Below, piece by piece: positions 24,062 to 35,500 of a stretch of DNA of 64,000 bases. The first letter of the stretch is position 1. Each line of letters opens with the position of its first letter. Position numbers and translations under genes: made by a program. The DNA is taken from assembly GCA_032622095.1 (NCBI GenBank), contig CP136062.1, forward strand, positions 37,386,918 to 37,450,917. The letters run 5' to 3'. Under the pieces are notes generated by a model. It made no database searches and was not told the origin of the DNA. It saw nothing but the letters and a program-made list of their open reading frames with translations. The stretch is from Siphonodentalium dalli (lineage: Eukaryota > Mollusca > Scaphopoda > Gadilida > Siphonodentaliidae).

Positions 24062-24139
24062 CACCGTGATCTTTACAATATTGCGCTGAGCAGGGTACAC
24101 TGATGGCACATATGTCACACTCCCTGTTCCATGGAATAT
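24042..24139 (-). CDS. FCSK: L-fucokinase, coding exon 6
   Basis: 98 bp: two bases finishing the codon split with exon 5 (GAT, Asp 160) plus 32 codons, residues about 160-192, ending in phase 0. The acceptor is ACATTTTAG|AT and the donor CAG|GTGAGA. CAISVPCSAQYCKDHGVYKL aligns with the vertebrate VIALPGSPAYAQNHGVYLT segment (remembered). The 33-bp array begins at its donor and shares the last 23-24 coding bases. Confidence 0.9.
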
Positions 24140-24286
24140 CTAAAATGTTAAACAAAATACTATGCTATGTAAACAACCCTAAGATTTGTTTCATTCAATT
24201 TCTCAAGTTTTCTGCCATTTTGTGATCGTTATCAAGTGAGTCAAGTGATAAAGAAAACAAGAATGACAAAAACCTCGTGAGATTAA

Positions 24287-24668
24287 CCCTTTACCCAACA
24301 GAACGGCCCTGTGCCAATGCATTCTCTTATATATGCGAGTCGACCATAGGTCGCCACGCATATATAAGAGAATGCATTGGCTTAACACATTAAAAATTAT
24401 AAAATTGTTAAAGAATGTAAGAAAAAATGTTAAAAAAAGATTTTTTTTAGGCCAATGCATTCTCTTATATATGCGAGGCGACCTATGGTCGACTCGCATA
24501 TATAAGAGAATGCATTGGCACAGGGCATAACTGTAACTATCACAATGTGGTCAAGGAGCCGGTTCCAATGATATCCATATTTGTATGGTTCTATTGAGAC
24601 AGACCGAAGATATTTTAGGCTGTTGAAGCTTTATTTGGCCGGTTTCGGCCGTTTTGTTGGGTAAAGGA
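24287..24668. mobile_element. Hairpin-tipped TTAA element
   Basis: A complete copy with CCCTTTACCCAACA termini. The right terminus reads TGTTGGGTAAAGGA, and TTAA flanks both ends. Two opposed hairpins enclose a short AT-rich spacer, followed by a unique right segment containing CCGAAGATATTTTAGGCTG. Confidence 0.75.
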
Positions 24669-24672
24669 TTAA

Positions 24673-27270
24673 ATGTGTGTCTCCTTCATCCATACTGTAT
24701 ATTATCTACCATTTCCTATAAAATTCCCTGATAGAATTGGCGATAAAACATCTGTATTGTTACTGCAGCTGTAGTACAAGGCACACATGACGTCATTCAC
24801 TCATTCAAAATCATGAATGAACTGACGTCACATCAATCGCATGAAAAATCAAAACAACATTCCAACGTATATTCTTGCATACTATAAAAAGTAGTCCTAG
24901 GTTTTGACATTATTTCATTGACTCCCCTCATGGGTATTATGGTATAACATATCATAAAGTAACTAATTTGTATTTGTTAAGTATTTATTATACAATTATA
25001 TAAAAAAAACGCAGATGTAAGAGATTATGTCCATTGGATTCAATTTCCGTTAGGCATATTCGCGTGAACCTGCAAATTGGGAGAATTTAGTAAATCGAGC
25101 TAAACGTGTGACACATACATTTGCAGGTTGGGAGAATTTACTCAAGAAAGATAATCGTCGGACACAAATCCAATGATTTTGGCATTTAAAAAACTCCCAA
25201 AAAGTAATTTGTGTGGTGGATTCTGTCACACAAATGGTAGATAAACATGTTATATACACAATGTGTTTATACCGATTCATGTATCGCGACTCAGACAGTT
25301 TTCATGGCCACATATCGACGCACCGACCAAGGTTGCCTCGCCGCTATAGGGCAACGAAAATGTGTACTTAACACATATTTATCAGTGATCGTCTCACAGC
25401 TGTGAATATATCCACTGTGTCCACCGATGTGATACTATGCTTCTAATTGTATGAAGAGACGTTGTTTATTTTAACAAGATTGGTGCCTCACCAAATCATC
25501 GTCAAAACTATAGCTCATGTAAAAGAAATTGAAACAAACTAACATCAATCCTCGTTATAATTCAATTGAGTATTTGTCAATAAAAACAAGCATTCTGATT
25601 GGCCGAGAGCGGCTAACTTTAGTTTTCGATTCATCAACATCGGCCGCTTCATCGTGCATCATATCTGAATGTAGCACGGTAAAATGTCATATCGGCGCAG
25701 AACGGAGTAGCGAAACGGGCACACCCGCGCGTTGTTGTCTATAGATACCTTTCATCGGCCGCTTCAGCGCGCATCAAATCTGAATGTAGCACGGTAAAAT
25801 TTCATCGGCACAGAACAGAGTAGCGAAACGAGACAACCCGCCCCACATGAAATTGTTACGGAGCAGTGTTCCGAGTAACGCAATGAACAAACCAAATGAT
25901 TTGTGCACGGCAAAATGAAAGTCTCGATTCGTGTCATGAAAATGACTAAATGATACTTTTTATACAGTTTTTGTTTGCAAATTCATTGCTAGATTGAATT
26001 ATAGTGGAGATAAACGTACCCTGAATTCTGGGATTCAAGCATGAAAACAGTTTGTGAACTCGCCGGCAATGTACAACTCCCAGAATGTACAACTCAACAG
26101 GGTACGTTTATCTCCTAATTAGACAACTCTACATTGCTGAATAATTTTCGAATAAATGTTGATTGATCACTTTTAACCCATTTATTTCTAAATGGGTTCT
26201 CCCATTATTTGTTTGGAGGGGAGTTGTTATAAATGTACAAAGGACATAATCTTCCAATTTTTTAAATTAATTTGTAAGGAATGTTCTGAACATTCCGTAA
26301 GTAAACAACTTGCCAGCGAGTATCCACACACCAGAGATAATTCACATGAAAAAATAACATGTGTTTGGTGGGTCCTCTCTGAAAAGTGCAATTAGAAGTT
26401 AAGACTAGAGGTGGGACTGACACAATGGGTGCAATTAGTGCAATTAGGCTACATTAAGGGTAGTCATATACAGTAATGCTCTAAATAGTCGACTCCTTAA
26501 CCACAGCAGAATTATTGGTAATTTTTCAGGATTTAGTCAGAAATATGGCTTGTTGCCATTCATCGGATAGCTCTCACAGAGAGCTTTCCGATGAATGGCA
26601 ACAAGCCATATCTATTATTTCTGAAAAAAGTATAGCAGTGTGCAGTAAACTGCATGACCGAACTAAAAAATAAGATCTGGCAATGATTGACCTTATCAAT
26701 GATTTCATTTCATGATGTTAATAATGAAGATCTATGTATCTTTCATCATTTGGCACGACAGAAAAAACTAGAGGTGGGACTTTCCAAATGGGACTAAAAA
26801 TACCCACACATACCACCCCTGCAGCACAATTGGGGTACATTAAGGGTAGCCGTATAACAATTATGTTTTTCGAAACAAAACACAAGGAATACAAACTCAG
26901 ACAAAATTATGCAAAAATTTCTAAGTAATTAAATGGGATAACCTTCAACTAAAAAAAGTCGGACGGACCTCATAATCACAGGTCCACAGATTGTCATGGT
27001 GTTAAATCAATGAATTGACTGAAAATGTAGGAATACAAGGTCGGACAGAGTTGCATCCATGAATGGACAGACAGATGGAAAAGCTTATTCCTAAATACCG
27101 CCATAACTTTTTTGTTATTTTTCTCCAATTCTCCGAAAACCATTATTTCCAACCCTTCCCATCTGAACTATACCACTCCCTCACTTATTGGGGATGGGGC
27201 ATGTAGCCAAAGGAGAGAGAATATTTCATGTAAGCCCTCGGGATTGTTGCCTGATCCTCGTTTCCATATA
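24673..27270. other. Intron 5: small repeats, no gene
   Basis: Items visible are a direct repeat of GCAGGTTGGGAGAATTTA type (25065-25140); a ~100-bp direct repeat at 25640-25735 and 25755-25850 (CGGCCGCTTCA, AATGTAGCACGGTAAAAT); an inverted repeat GGAGATAAACGTACCCTG near 26010 with its complement near 26100; a partial CAGTAATGC-type MITE (26471-26620); and dispersed-repeat fragments at 26400-27080. No exon with family similarity was found. Confidence 0.5.
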
Positions 27271-27274
27271 TTAA

Positions 27275-27613
27275 CCCTTTACCCAACAGAACGGCCCTGT
27301 GCCAATGCATTCTCTTATATATGCGAGTCGACTAGGTCGCCTCGCATATATAAGAGAATGCATTGGCTTAACACATATTAAAACATTTTTTTTAGGCCAA
27401 TGCATTCTCTTATATATGCGAGGCAACCTATGGTCGACTCGCATATATAAGAGAATGCATTGGCACAGGGCATAACTGTAACCATCACAATGGGGTCCAT
27501 GAACCGGTTCCAATGATATCCATATTTGCATGGTGTTAGTGAGACAGACTGAAGATATTTTAGGCTGTTGAAGCTTTATTTGGGCGTTTTTGACCGTTTT
27601 GTTGGGTAAAGGG
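27275..27613. mobile_element. Hairpin-tipped TTAA element
   Basis: A short copy (339 bp) of the CCCTTTACCCAACA family with TTAA at both ends. The spacer between the two hairpins is reduced to about 25 bp. Confidence 0.75.
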
Positions 27614-27973
27614 TTAACACTTCTCTTATGCATTTATGTGTCATTTCTATCTTATGTTATCTGTTTGGATTTGGAAATAAAAATATGTTTACACTAACTT
27701 CGTTATGGGAAGTATAATGATACACTGTTACATAGTAACTGTTAACAATATGTTTTTAATTATTGAGTAACATACATGGCAGTTTTATGAACCGCAAAAA
27801 ACCTGACTAATTTGGAAATTGACATCAGCACCGTTTACTAATACATGTACTTACAGAAAACGAAAACTTTTATGCCAAAATATTTGCCAAATGAAAATTA
27901 TCTTAGCCAAATGAAAATCGACCAAATTAACTTTGAACATTATAGGTTGCCACAGTAATATAGATGCGATTAC

Positions 27974-28046
27974 CAGCAGATTTAGGAACTGTGAGAAGCA
28001 TATCCGTGCTGCACACCCATACGCCCGGTGGTGACTTCACTGCAAT
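27974..28046 (-). CDS. FCSK: L-fucokinase, coding exon 5
   Basis: 73 bp: 24 codons plus one base, residues about 136-159, with the final codon split to exon 6. The acceptor is TTTATTTTTGTAG|ATT and the donor CTG|GTAATC. SPPGVWVCSTDMLLTVP is nearly identical to the vertebrate SPPGVWVCSTDMLLSVP (remembered), the best single identity in the gene. A TTAA element ends 18 bp upstream of the acceptor. Confidence 0.95.
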
Positions 28047-28067
28047 CTACAAAAATAAATTATTTAA

Positions 28068-28780
28068 CCCTTTACCCAACAAAACGCCCAAAAACGTGCA
28101 AATAAAGCTTCAACAGCCTAAAATATCTTCGGTCTGTCTCAATAACACCATACAAATATGGATATCATTGGAACCAGTTCATTGACCACATTGTGATGGT
28201 TACAGTTATGCCCTGTGCCAATGCATTCTCTTATATATGCGAGTCGACCATAGGTCGCCTTGCATATATAAGAGAATGCATTGGCCTAAAAAAAATCTTT
28301 TTTTAACACTTTTTACCATTTTTCTTACAATCTTTAACAATTTTATAATTTTTTCTAACATTTTTTTATAATTTTATCATTTTTAATGTGTTAAGCCAAT
28401 GCATTCTCTTATATATGCGAGTCGACCATAGGTCGCCTCGCATATATAAGAGAATACATTGGCCTAACAATTTTTTATCATTTTTTTAAAATAAATAAAT
28501 GTTTCTTACAATTTTTAGGACATAAAATAAAAAATATCCATTACCCTGCAGGGAGCCCCACACATACATAGAAGCATATAGAAGAGTGTAGTCTGCTCAT
28601 GTTTGTCTGGGGCTCTGTATGGGTGAAATTATAAAATTGTTAAAGAATACAAGAAAAAATTATTAAAATTGTAACAAATTGTTAGGCCAATGCATTCTCT
28701 TATATATGCGAGGCGACCTATGGTCGACTCGCATATATAAGAGAATGCATTGGCACAGGGCCGTTCTGTTGGATAAAGCG
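28068..28780. mobile_element. Large hairpin-tipped TTAA element beside the exon 5 acceptor
   Basis: TTAA lies at 28064-28067 and 28781-28784. The left terminus is CCCTTTACCCAACAAAACG and the right is a mutated TGTTGGATAAAGCG. It holds three hairpins rather than two, plus the GGGGCTCTGTATGGG block seen near 19505 and 29547, so a second hairpin element seems to be inserted in the first. Confidence 0.7.
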
Positions 28781-29149
28781 TTAACTATCTAATAAATAAA
28801 GTAAATGACAGCAATCTGTATCGTGAACAGCGATGATATTTTTCTGCATATCATGTTTGTCACCGCGTCATTTTGACGGGCAATTCTCTAGTAATAAATA
28901 TAGTTCTTATTTAGCATTGGTAAAAATAAATAAATGTTGTGGAACTTGAATGGAACAGGTCACGATAGGTGGGTTATTTTGTGTAAATAGGTTTATTGTG
29001 TATAAAAATAGTAAATGGGTCAGTCAACAGGCCTATAAATGTCCGACCCAACAAAATATAATTTTACGAAACAAAAATAACATGATCAACAAAACATAAA
29101 AATATACATGTAAGCGCATGTGATGACAAGCCTGAGTTTAGTGTGTCTG

Positions 29150-29250
29150 TCATTTGCAGAATGAGGTCCACAGAGGGTGAATTTAGTGACAGTATCCTGC
29201 ATAGCAGGCTAGCATCACCAAATTCACCGTCTAGGGGCCTCATTCTGCAT
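29150..29250. mobile_element. Palindromic MITE, GCAGAATGAGGTCC family
   Basis: GCAGAATGAGGTCCACAGAG and its complement surround a GCATAGCAGGCTA centre. Single-unit form, ~100 bp. Confidence 0.7.
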
Positions 29251-29370
29251 GGCCTCATCTGCTATAGGGACATAGGCTCAGATTGAAGTTCCCAAATGGT
29301 CAATATTGTGATGTACACCCATTGAGAACCTCGATTATGAAATATGTTGTCTGCCAATTTGGGGATATGT

Positions 29371-30206
29371 TACCCGCCATATAAAATCCAGTCGTAAGTC
29401 AGGATATTTTTACCCTGTGCCAATGCATTCTCTTATATATGAGAGTCGACCATAGGTCGCCTCGCATATATAAGAGAATGCATTGGCCTAACAATTTTAA
29501 TAATTTTTTCTTGTATTCTTTAAGAATTTTATAATTTCACCCATACAGAGCCCCAGACAAACATGAGCAGACGACACTCTTCTATATGCTTCTATACAGC
29601 CCTGGGAATTAACCTAGGCAATAGGCAATGCCTAGGTAAAAGCAGAGGCAAAATCGGTTTGCCTAGGTAAAACAAGTTCATTGGGTTACTAAAATGATTT
29701 GTGTCTATCAGAAATAGAACCTCTTTAGCCAAAATGACTTCCTTAAATCACTCTTAACATATATTGTCCTAAAATTGTTTCCATGGCACTGGGCCATTTT
29801 AACTAGCTACCCATAAGGGCACTAGTTTTGGAGATGATTTGTGGAATGTATATATATGATGAGTAGTGGCCTGGAAATGTTCTCCAAAATAACTAAGCTT
29901 TCAGGTTATTATTGAATCATATTGATTTGAGATGGCAATATTGTTGCAAAATTGCCAAGGTAAAATCTGTTTTTGCCTAGGCCGATTTCTTTCATAGGCA
30001 AAAATATTGCCTAGGCAAATTTTCCTTAATTCCCAGGGGTGTCTATATATGTGTGGGGCTCCCTGCAGGGTAATGGATGTTTTTTATTTTATGTCCTAAA
30101 AATTTTAAGAAACATTTATTTAAAAAAAATGATAAAAAATTGTTAGGCCAATGCATTCTCTTATATATGCGAGGCGACCTATGGATTTGATATGGCGGGT
30201 CACATA
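29371..30206. mobile_element. MITE with GTTACCCGCCATAT ends, split by another insertion
   Basis: The left end TATGTTACCCGCCATATAAA and the right end GATATGGCGGGTCACATATA form inverted termini. The interior holds GCATTCTCTTATATATGCGA hairpin parts. A 445-bp element (29597-30041) interrupts it. The uninterrupted sequence is visible near 19549. Confidence 0.65.
29597..30041. mobile_element. 445-bp element with CAGCCCTGGGAATTAA ends (hAT-like?)
   Basis: Inverted termini CAGCCCTGGGAATTAA and CACCCCTGGGAATTAA lie inside a TCTATA direct repeat (29591-29596 and 30042-30047). Subterminal GCCTAGG/CCTAGGC motifs recur at both ends. Termini starting CAG resemble hAT elements, but the visible duplication is 6 bp rather than the usual 8, so the class is uncertain. 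There is no ORF. Confidence 0.65.
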
Positions 30207-30302
30207 TAGAGAAACTAATCCAAAAAAAGAAATAGAATCAACCTGAAGATATTTCTATAGAAATTTTATAATAAAGAAATTTCCAGAGAAGATGAGGCCT
30301 AA

Positions 30303-30398
30303 GCAGAATGAGGTCCCCAGAGGGTGAATTTAGTTATGCTAGCGCTATGTGGGATAGCATCACCAAATTCACCCTCTGGGGACCTCATTCTGCAAATG
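30303..30398. mobile_element. Palindromic MITE, GCAGAATGAGGTCCCC family
   Basis: A 96-bp palindrome with GCAGAATGAGGTCCCCAGAG ends and a GCTATGTGGGATAGC centre. Confidence 0.72.
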
Positions 30399-30502
30399 AA
30401 AGGCACGCTAAATTCAGACTTGAATGAAGATATAGAGTGGATTCAGGAGTTCTTGAGATGATTTGAAGTTAGCTGCTCTAAGTATTAACTTTCAGTACTT
30501 AA

Positions 30503-30927
30503 CCCTTTACCCAACAAAACACCCAAAAACGCCCAAATAAAGCTTCAACAGCCTAAAATATCTTCGGTCTGTCTCAATAAAACCATACAAATATGGATAT
30601 CATTGGAACCGGTTCATTGACCACATTGTGATGGTTACAGTTATGCCCTGTGCCAATGCATTCTCTTATATATGCGAGTCGACCATATGTCGCCTCGCAT
30701 ATATAAGAGAATGCATTGGCCTAAAAAAATTCTTGTTTTAACAATTTTATAATTTTTTCTTACATTTTTTAACAATTTTTATAATATTTTTCTACATTTA
30801 TTGACAATTTTATCATTTTTAATATGTGTTAAGCCAATGCATTCTCTTATATATGCGAGGCGACCTATGGTCGACTCGCATATATAAGAGAATGCATTGG
30901 CACAGGGCCGTTCTGTTGGGTAAAGGG
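30503..30927. mobile_element. Hairpin-tipped TTAA element
   Basis: A complete copy with CCCTTTACCCAACA termini and TTAA on both sides. It runs in the opposite orientation to 24287-24668, with the unique CTTCGGTCTGTCTCAATAA segment on the left. Confidence 0.75.
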
Positions 30928-30988
30928 TTAAATCAATGTCTTAAAGGCACTGTTCATCGGTTGAGGAATCAGTCTAATATATCTTTAA

Positions 30989-31396
30989 CCCTTTGAGTGC
31001 CAGGTCCGATTTTTGTATCAACCCATATACCCTGTGCTAATGCATTCTCTTATATATGCGAGTCGACCATAGGTCGCCTCGCATATATAAGAGAATGCAT
31101 TGGCCTAACAATTTTTCATCATTTGTTATTATTTTTTAGAATGTTTTACAATTTTAATAATTTTTTCTTATATTCTTTAACAGACTTATTTTGTAGGTTT
31201 AGTGCCAGGGAATCTCACGTTTTTCATGAGCATCAAAATTATTACTATGAATACTTGGTGATAGTTTTGAGTTATAACATGCAAAAAAAAAAAATCTTAA
31301 AAACAAAAAATCTTTTTTATTTTTTTTATTTTTTTAGTGACGATTTTACAGACCGTAAATTAGGGCCGATGAGATCGGCCCTTGGCACTGAAAGGG
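30989..31396. mobile_element. TTAA element, CCCTTTGAGTGCC ends with internal hairpin
   Basis: The termini CCCTTTGAGTGCCAGGTCC and its complement are flanked by TTAA (30985-30988 and 31397-31400). One GCATTCTCTTATATATGCGA hairpin sits near the left end. The right part with GGGCCGATGAGATCGGCCC is a short hairpin of its own. This is the best reference copy for 17096-18497. Confidence 0.7.
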
Positions 31397-31400
31397 TTAA

Positions 31401-32235
31401 GGATATAAAATACATGATTGTATATACACCATTTCGCCCCCATACCAGAAAGAAAATGAAAGGTATATAATATAGTAAGTATATATGTCAATTTCTGGAA
31501 AGGAGCGATACAGTTATTTATTGTAATATGTATTTGCACATAGCACAAACAACACTGTCGCAAATGATCTATTAATGAACCACCCAATTATTTAATTCAT
31601 TTTATTACACTCCTATGCGCGATTTCCATTGAAAACGCTGTTAATTAAAATTGGTAATGTCACTAGTGAATTATGTCATTTCCCGTGACGTCATTGACGT
31701 TACGTCGCTTACTGATCTAGATTGAATTTTCTATGGTTGATCTTTATCCACATCGGGACTTTTAAGCATTCATTCTGTGTGTTTTAATCATATTTGGCAA
31801 ACCAAATTGATGCAGAAGTGTAATAAATAGAGTAATCAATTAGTTCCGAGAATAACGTAATTCTCGGAACCAATTGATTACTCTCTATATAATCTCAGTA
31901 AGAATGACGTAAACCCATCATGACTCCGGGAGTCCAGGAGTTGAATGTCACAATGAAATTACAGCCAAACTCATTCGGCAGACCTCACAAGTCTCCATTC
32001 CATATACTGCAACATATAGGTCAAGGAGTTCAGAATGATACAATTTAAATGGTGGATTTCAGTAAAACAGTACAACATGGAGATCGTCAAAGGTTGCTGA
32101 CTATGAAGGTCGAAAGCACATTATAAAGAGTTACTGCCCAGTCCCCATCCACCACTAATCACATTCAATGATTCGCACCCATCAATATTTATGAGGAAAA
32201 TGAGATGCATGTGTATTGGGCAGAAGACGCATTAA
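31401..32235. other. Intron 4 sequence left of the LINE
   Basis: Non-coding. It contains one clear 51-bp palindrome at 31831-31882 (GTAATCAATTAGTTCCGAG and its near-complement). A 45-bp remnant of the CCCTTTCAGTGCC MITE follows at 32236-32280. Confidence 0.45.
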
Positions 32236-32333
32236 CCCTTTCAGTGCCAAGTCCGATTTTTGTATCAACACTGAAAGGGATAATATTATTATAGTTAATA
32301 TAAAAACCATTGATTTTTTTTTTTTATAATTTC

Positions 32334-32339
32334 TTTATT
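32334..32339 (-). promoter_or_regulatory. Polyadenylation signal of the LINE
   Basis: AATAAA on the minus strand, 8 bp before the terminal A tract. It is in the host-gene sense and so could also cause premature polyadenylation in FCSK intron 4. Confidence 0.7.
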
Positions 32340-32559
32340 CCCATGAAACATCAATTTTAAACATTACATTACATCAGTATCAATAACAGAGTATAAAAAG
32401 TCAAACATGTATACATGGTATTTTGTGTAAACACATTAATGTACATAAATGTGGATTTACATTTGGATCGTACTAAATTATCTTGTACTGACGGCTGAAT
32501 ATGGTGTATATATGCATTCATTTATATTAATCATAAAATATAGAAACATTTGAAGGATG

Positions 32560-35500
32560 TTAGTCTTGTAGGCTGTGGTAAATTGAAGCCCATTTCCCAT
32601 AAAATTTATCTAGACAATTATTTGTTTGTGCAATATATCTTTCATTCTGCATGACGTAATTTATGTTTGCCTTTACTGCAATAAAAGATGGTCTTTGGTT
32701 GTTAATTTTACTTTTATATATGGAAAATTTAGTTATTTGGATACACAGGTTGACAATAATCTCTGTTCCATTTATTCCAAATATAATATCTATTTTAGAA
32801 AATGTGTCTAGTTGTGTTTGACCTGTTGCCACTAGCCATGTATGTAGGCTATTCCAAATTTCAGTTACATGTTCACATTCTGTAAACAAGTGGACAATTG
32901 TCTCGGCATGGATATTACAGAAAGAACATTTGTCATTATCTATGACTTGTATAATTTTTAAGAAATGATTTGTTGTAAGGATCCTCTGAAGGATTCTATA
33001 TTGGAAGTATCTCAGGTTTGTGTCAATTGATGTTTGAAATGGTAGCATATAGTATGATTGCCATTGGTCTTCATCAGGCCTGATATTCAAGTATTGTGCC
33101 CACTTTATTTTGTTATTAGAGGTTGCATTTATCAAATTTTTATTAAATAATTGGTAAAATGTTTTGCATCCTTTTTTAACATTATACAGTGAGAGAATGG
33201 ACAATGTTATATTTGGACCTTCTTCAACTTGTATGACTTCATTTGCGATTTTAGCACTCCATTCTTTAGGTATTGATTTTTTTATTCTAATTATGTCCAT
33301 AAATGTTGCCTGTATATTGTATCTTGACTTTAATTGTTCATGAGTGAAGAAATTACCATGTTCATTTAGCAAGTCTTTAATATAAACAATACCTTTTTTG
33401 TGCCATGGTTTTATATATCCTATTTCAATTTTTGAATTGTGCCATATTGGTTCATTTAAAATGTCTTGTATGTATATAGGTTTAATTAAACTATTATATT
33501 CAGACCATGTTTTTGCTATATCCTTCCAAAATGGGTTTTTTATTTTATTTATTGTATTTATATCATTTGCACCACTTTGGAAGTAGAATTCGGGGATATT
33601 TTTAGTGAAGAACAAAGTCCATCTATCTGATTTGGTCAATACTCTTTTGATCCAGGAGATTTTTAGACCTTTTGTATAATTTAATAGATCAATCATTTTT
33701 AACCCTCCTTCGTTATATTCTTTTTTTAACATGTTCCTTTTAATTTTTCCTTTTGGTTTATTCCAAATAAAATGAAAGAAAATATCCTCTATCTCTTTTA
33801 TTAATGTATCAGCTGGTGTGGGCAATATAGTTAGCAGGTGGGTAATTATTGGCACTGTTAGTGATTTGATTACTGTAATTTTGCCTAAAGGTGTTAGTTT
33901 TCTCGAGTTCCACATATTTAGTAATCTTTTCATTTTATTTATTTTTGGAATTATATTATCATCAATCATTTTGTTTTGATCAATATTGAATTGTACTCCC
34001 AGGGCTGTAAATTTACCATCTGTAATCCAATCAGGGTTGTTTTCCTTACAAAAACGTCTATCTGAGTCTTTCATTGATCCTATCCATACAACTTTTGTTT
34101 TCTGCATGTTTATTTTCAAGCCAGATATTGTATAAAACCATTCTAGAACTATATAGGCTTCTTTCATTGATTGTTCGCTTCCGTCTAGCAATAGGTAAGT
34201 ATCATCAGCATATTGGGATATTTTAAATTCCTCACCCCATAAACTAATACCCTTTATCAAGTTATTTTTTCTGATTGCTAATCCAAGAATTTCTACGCAC
34301 AGGATAAATATATATGGACTTATTGGATCTCCCTGTCTACACCCTCTTTCTAATTTAAATCTAGGTGAAAAGTGTCCATTTGTTATCACACTCGCCTCTG
34401 AATTGTTTTGAAATAATTTAATCCATCGTTTAATGGACTCTCCGAATTTAAAGATATCAAGGACTTTTGATATGAACTGCCAAGAGACTGTGTCAAATGC
34501 CTTTTCGAAGTCGATCATCATGATCATTCCTGGAATATTTTGGCTGTTGGTTTCAAACATAATATCATATATCAATCTTGTGTTTTCCCCTATGAAACGA
34601 CCCGATATAAATCCTTTTTGATCTTCGTTTATTAAGTAATTTAAGTTATTTTTTATCCGTTCCGCTATACAGGAGGAAGCTAGTTTATAAGAGGTATTTA
34701 GTAATGTTATTGGTCTCCAGTTCTTTAAGAAACATCTTGGTTTTCCTGGTTTAGGTAAACATGTTATTATACCCCTCTTTTGTGAGAGTGACAGTTGTTC
34801 TGTTTCGTATCCATAATTGATAGAGCGTAGAAGAAAATGGCCTAAGTCTACCCAAAAAACTTTGAAAAATTCTGTTGTATAACCATCGTCCCCAGGACTT
34901 TTGTTATTTTTTGTTTTTTTAAGCGCTTTGACCAGTTCTGTCATTGTGATTGGGCCTTCACATTTCATAGATTCTGCTTCTGTAAGAGTTGGAATTATAC
35001 TTAGGTCAATATATTTTGTAATGTTTTCATGACTATAATTTACAGAATTATTTGCTGAATAAAGTTTTTTATAGAAGTCCTTTTGTCTATTTAGTATTTC
35101 CTTTTGTTCTACGATAGTATCATTATTTTCTGTTTTTAATTCTTGGATATTTTTGTTTACATAGTTTTTATTTTCAAGGTTACAGAAATAGTTTGTTGAT
35201 TTTTCTCCTAATTCCATCCAATTTGCTCGAGACCGTATTATTATTCCTTCAATTTTTATGTTTCTAATTTGTTCTAATTCCTTATTTAATGTTTCCAATT
35301 GGTTTTGTTTGTTGATGTAATTAGTGGGGTTTATTTTTATTTCCTCTTCAATTTCCTTTATTTTTTTGTTTAAGTTTAGTTCTTTTTCTGTGTCTTTCTT
35401 TTTTTTTTTAGATGCATAATTTATTATTTTCCCCCTAAGGGTCAGTAATAGGGTTTCCCAAAATAATTGATCATTTATTTTAAATTTTATTTCGCTATTT

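Noticed and set aside
24062-24139. In-frame protein extension by downstream exon 6 donors
   Set aside because: The first two array units are 29 bp and produce a TGA at the unit boundary in the exon frame, so extension is not productive here.
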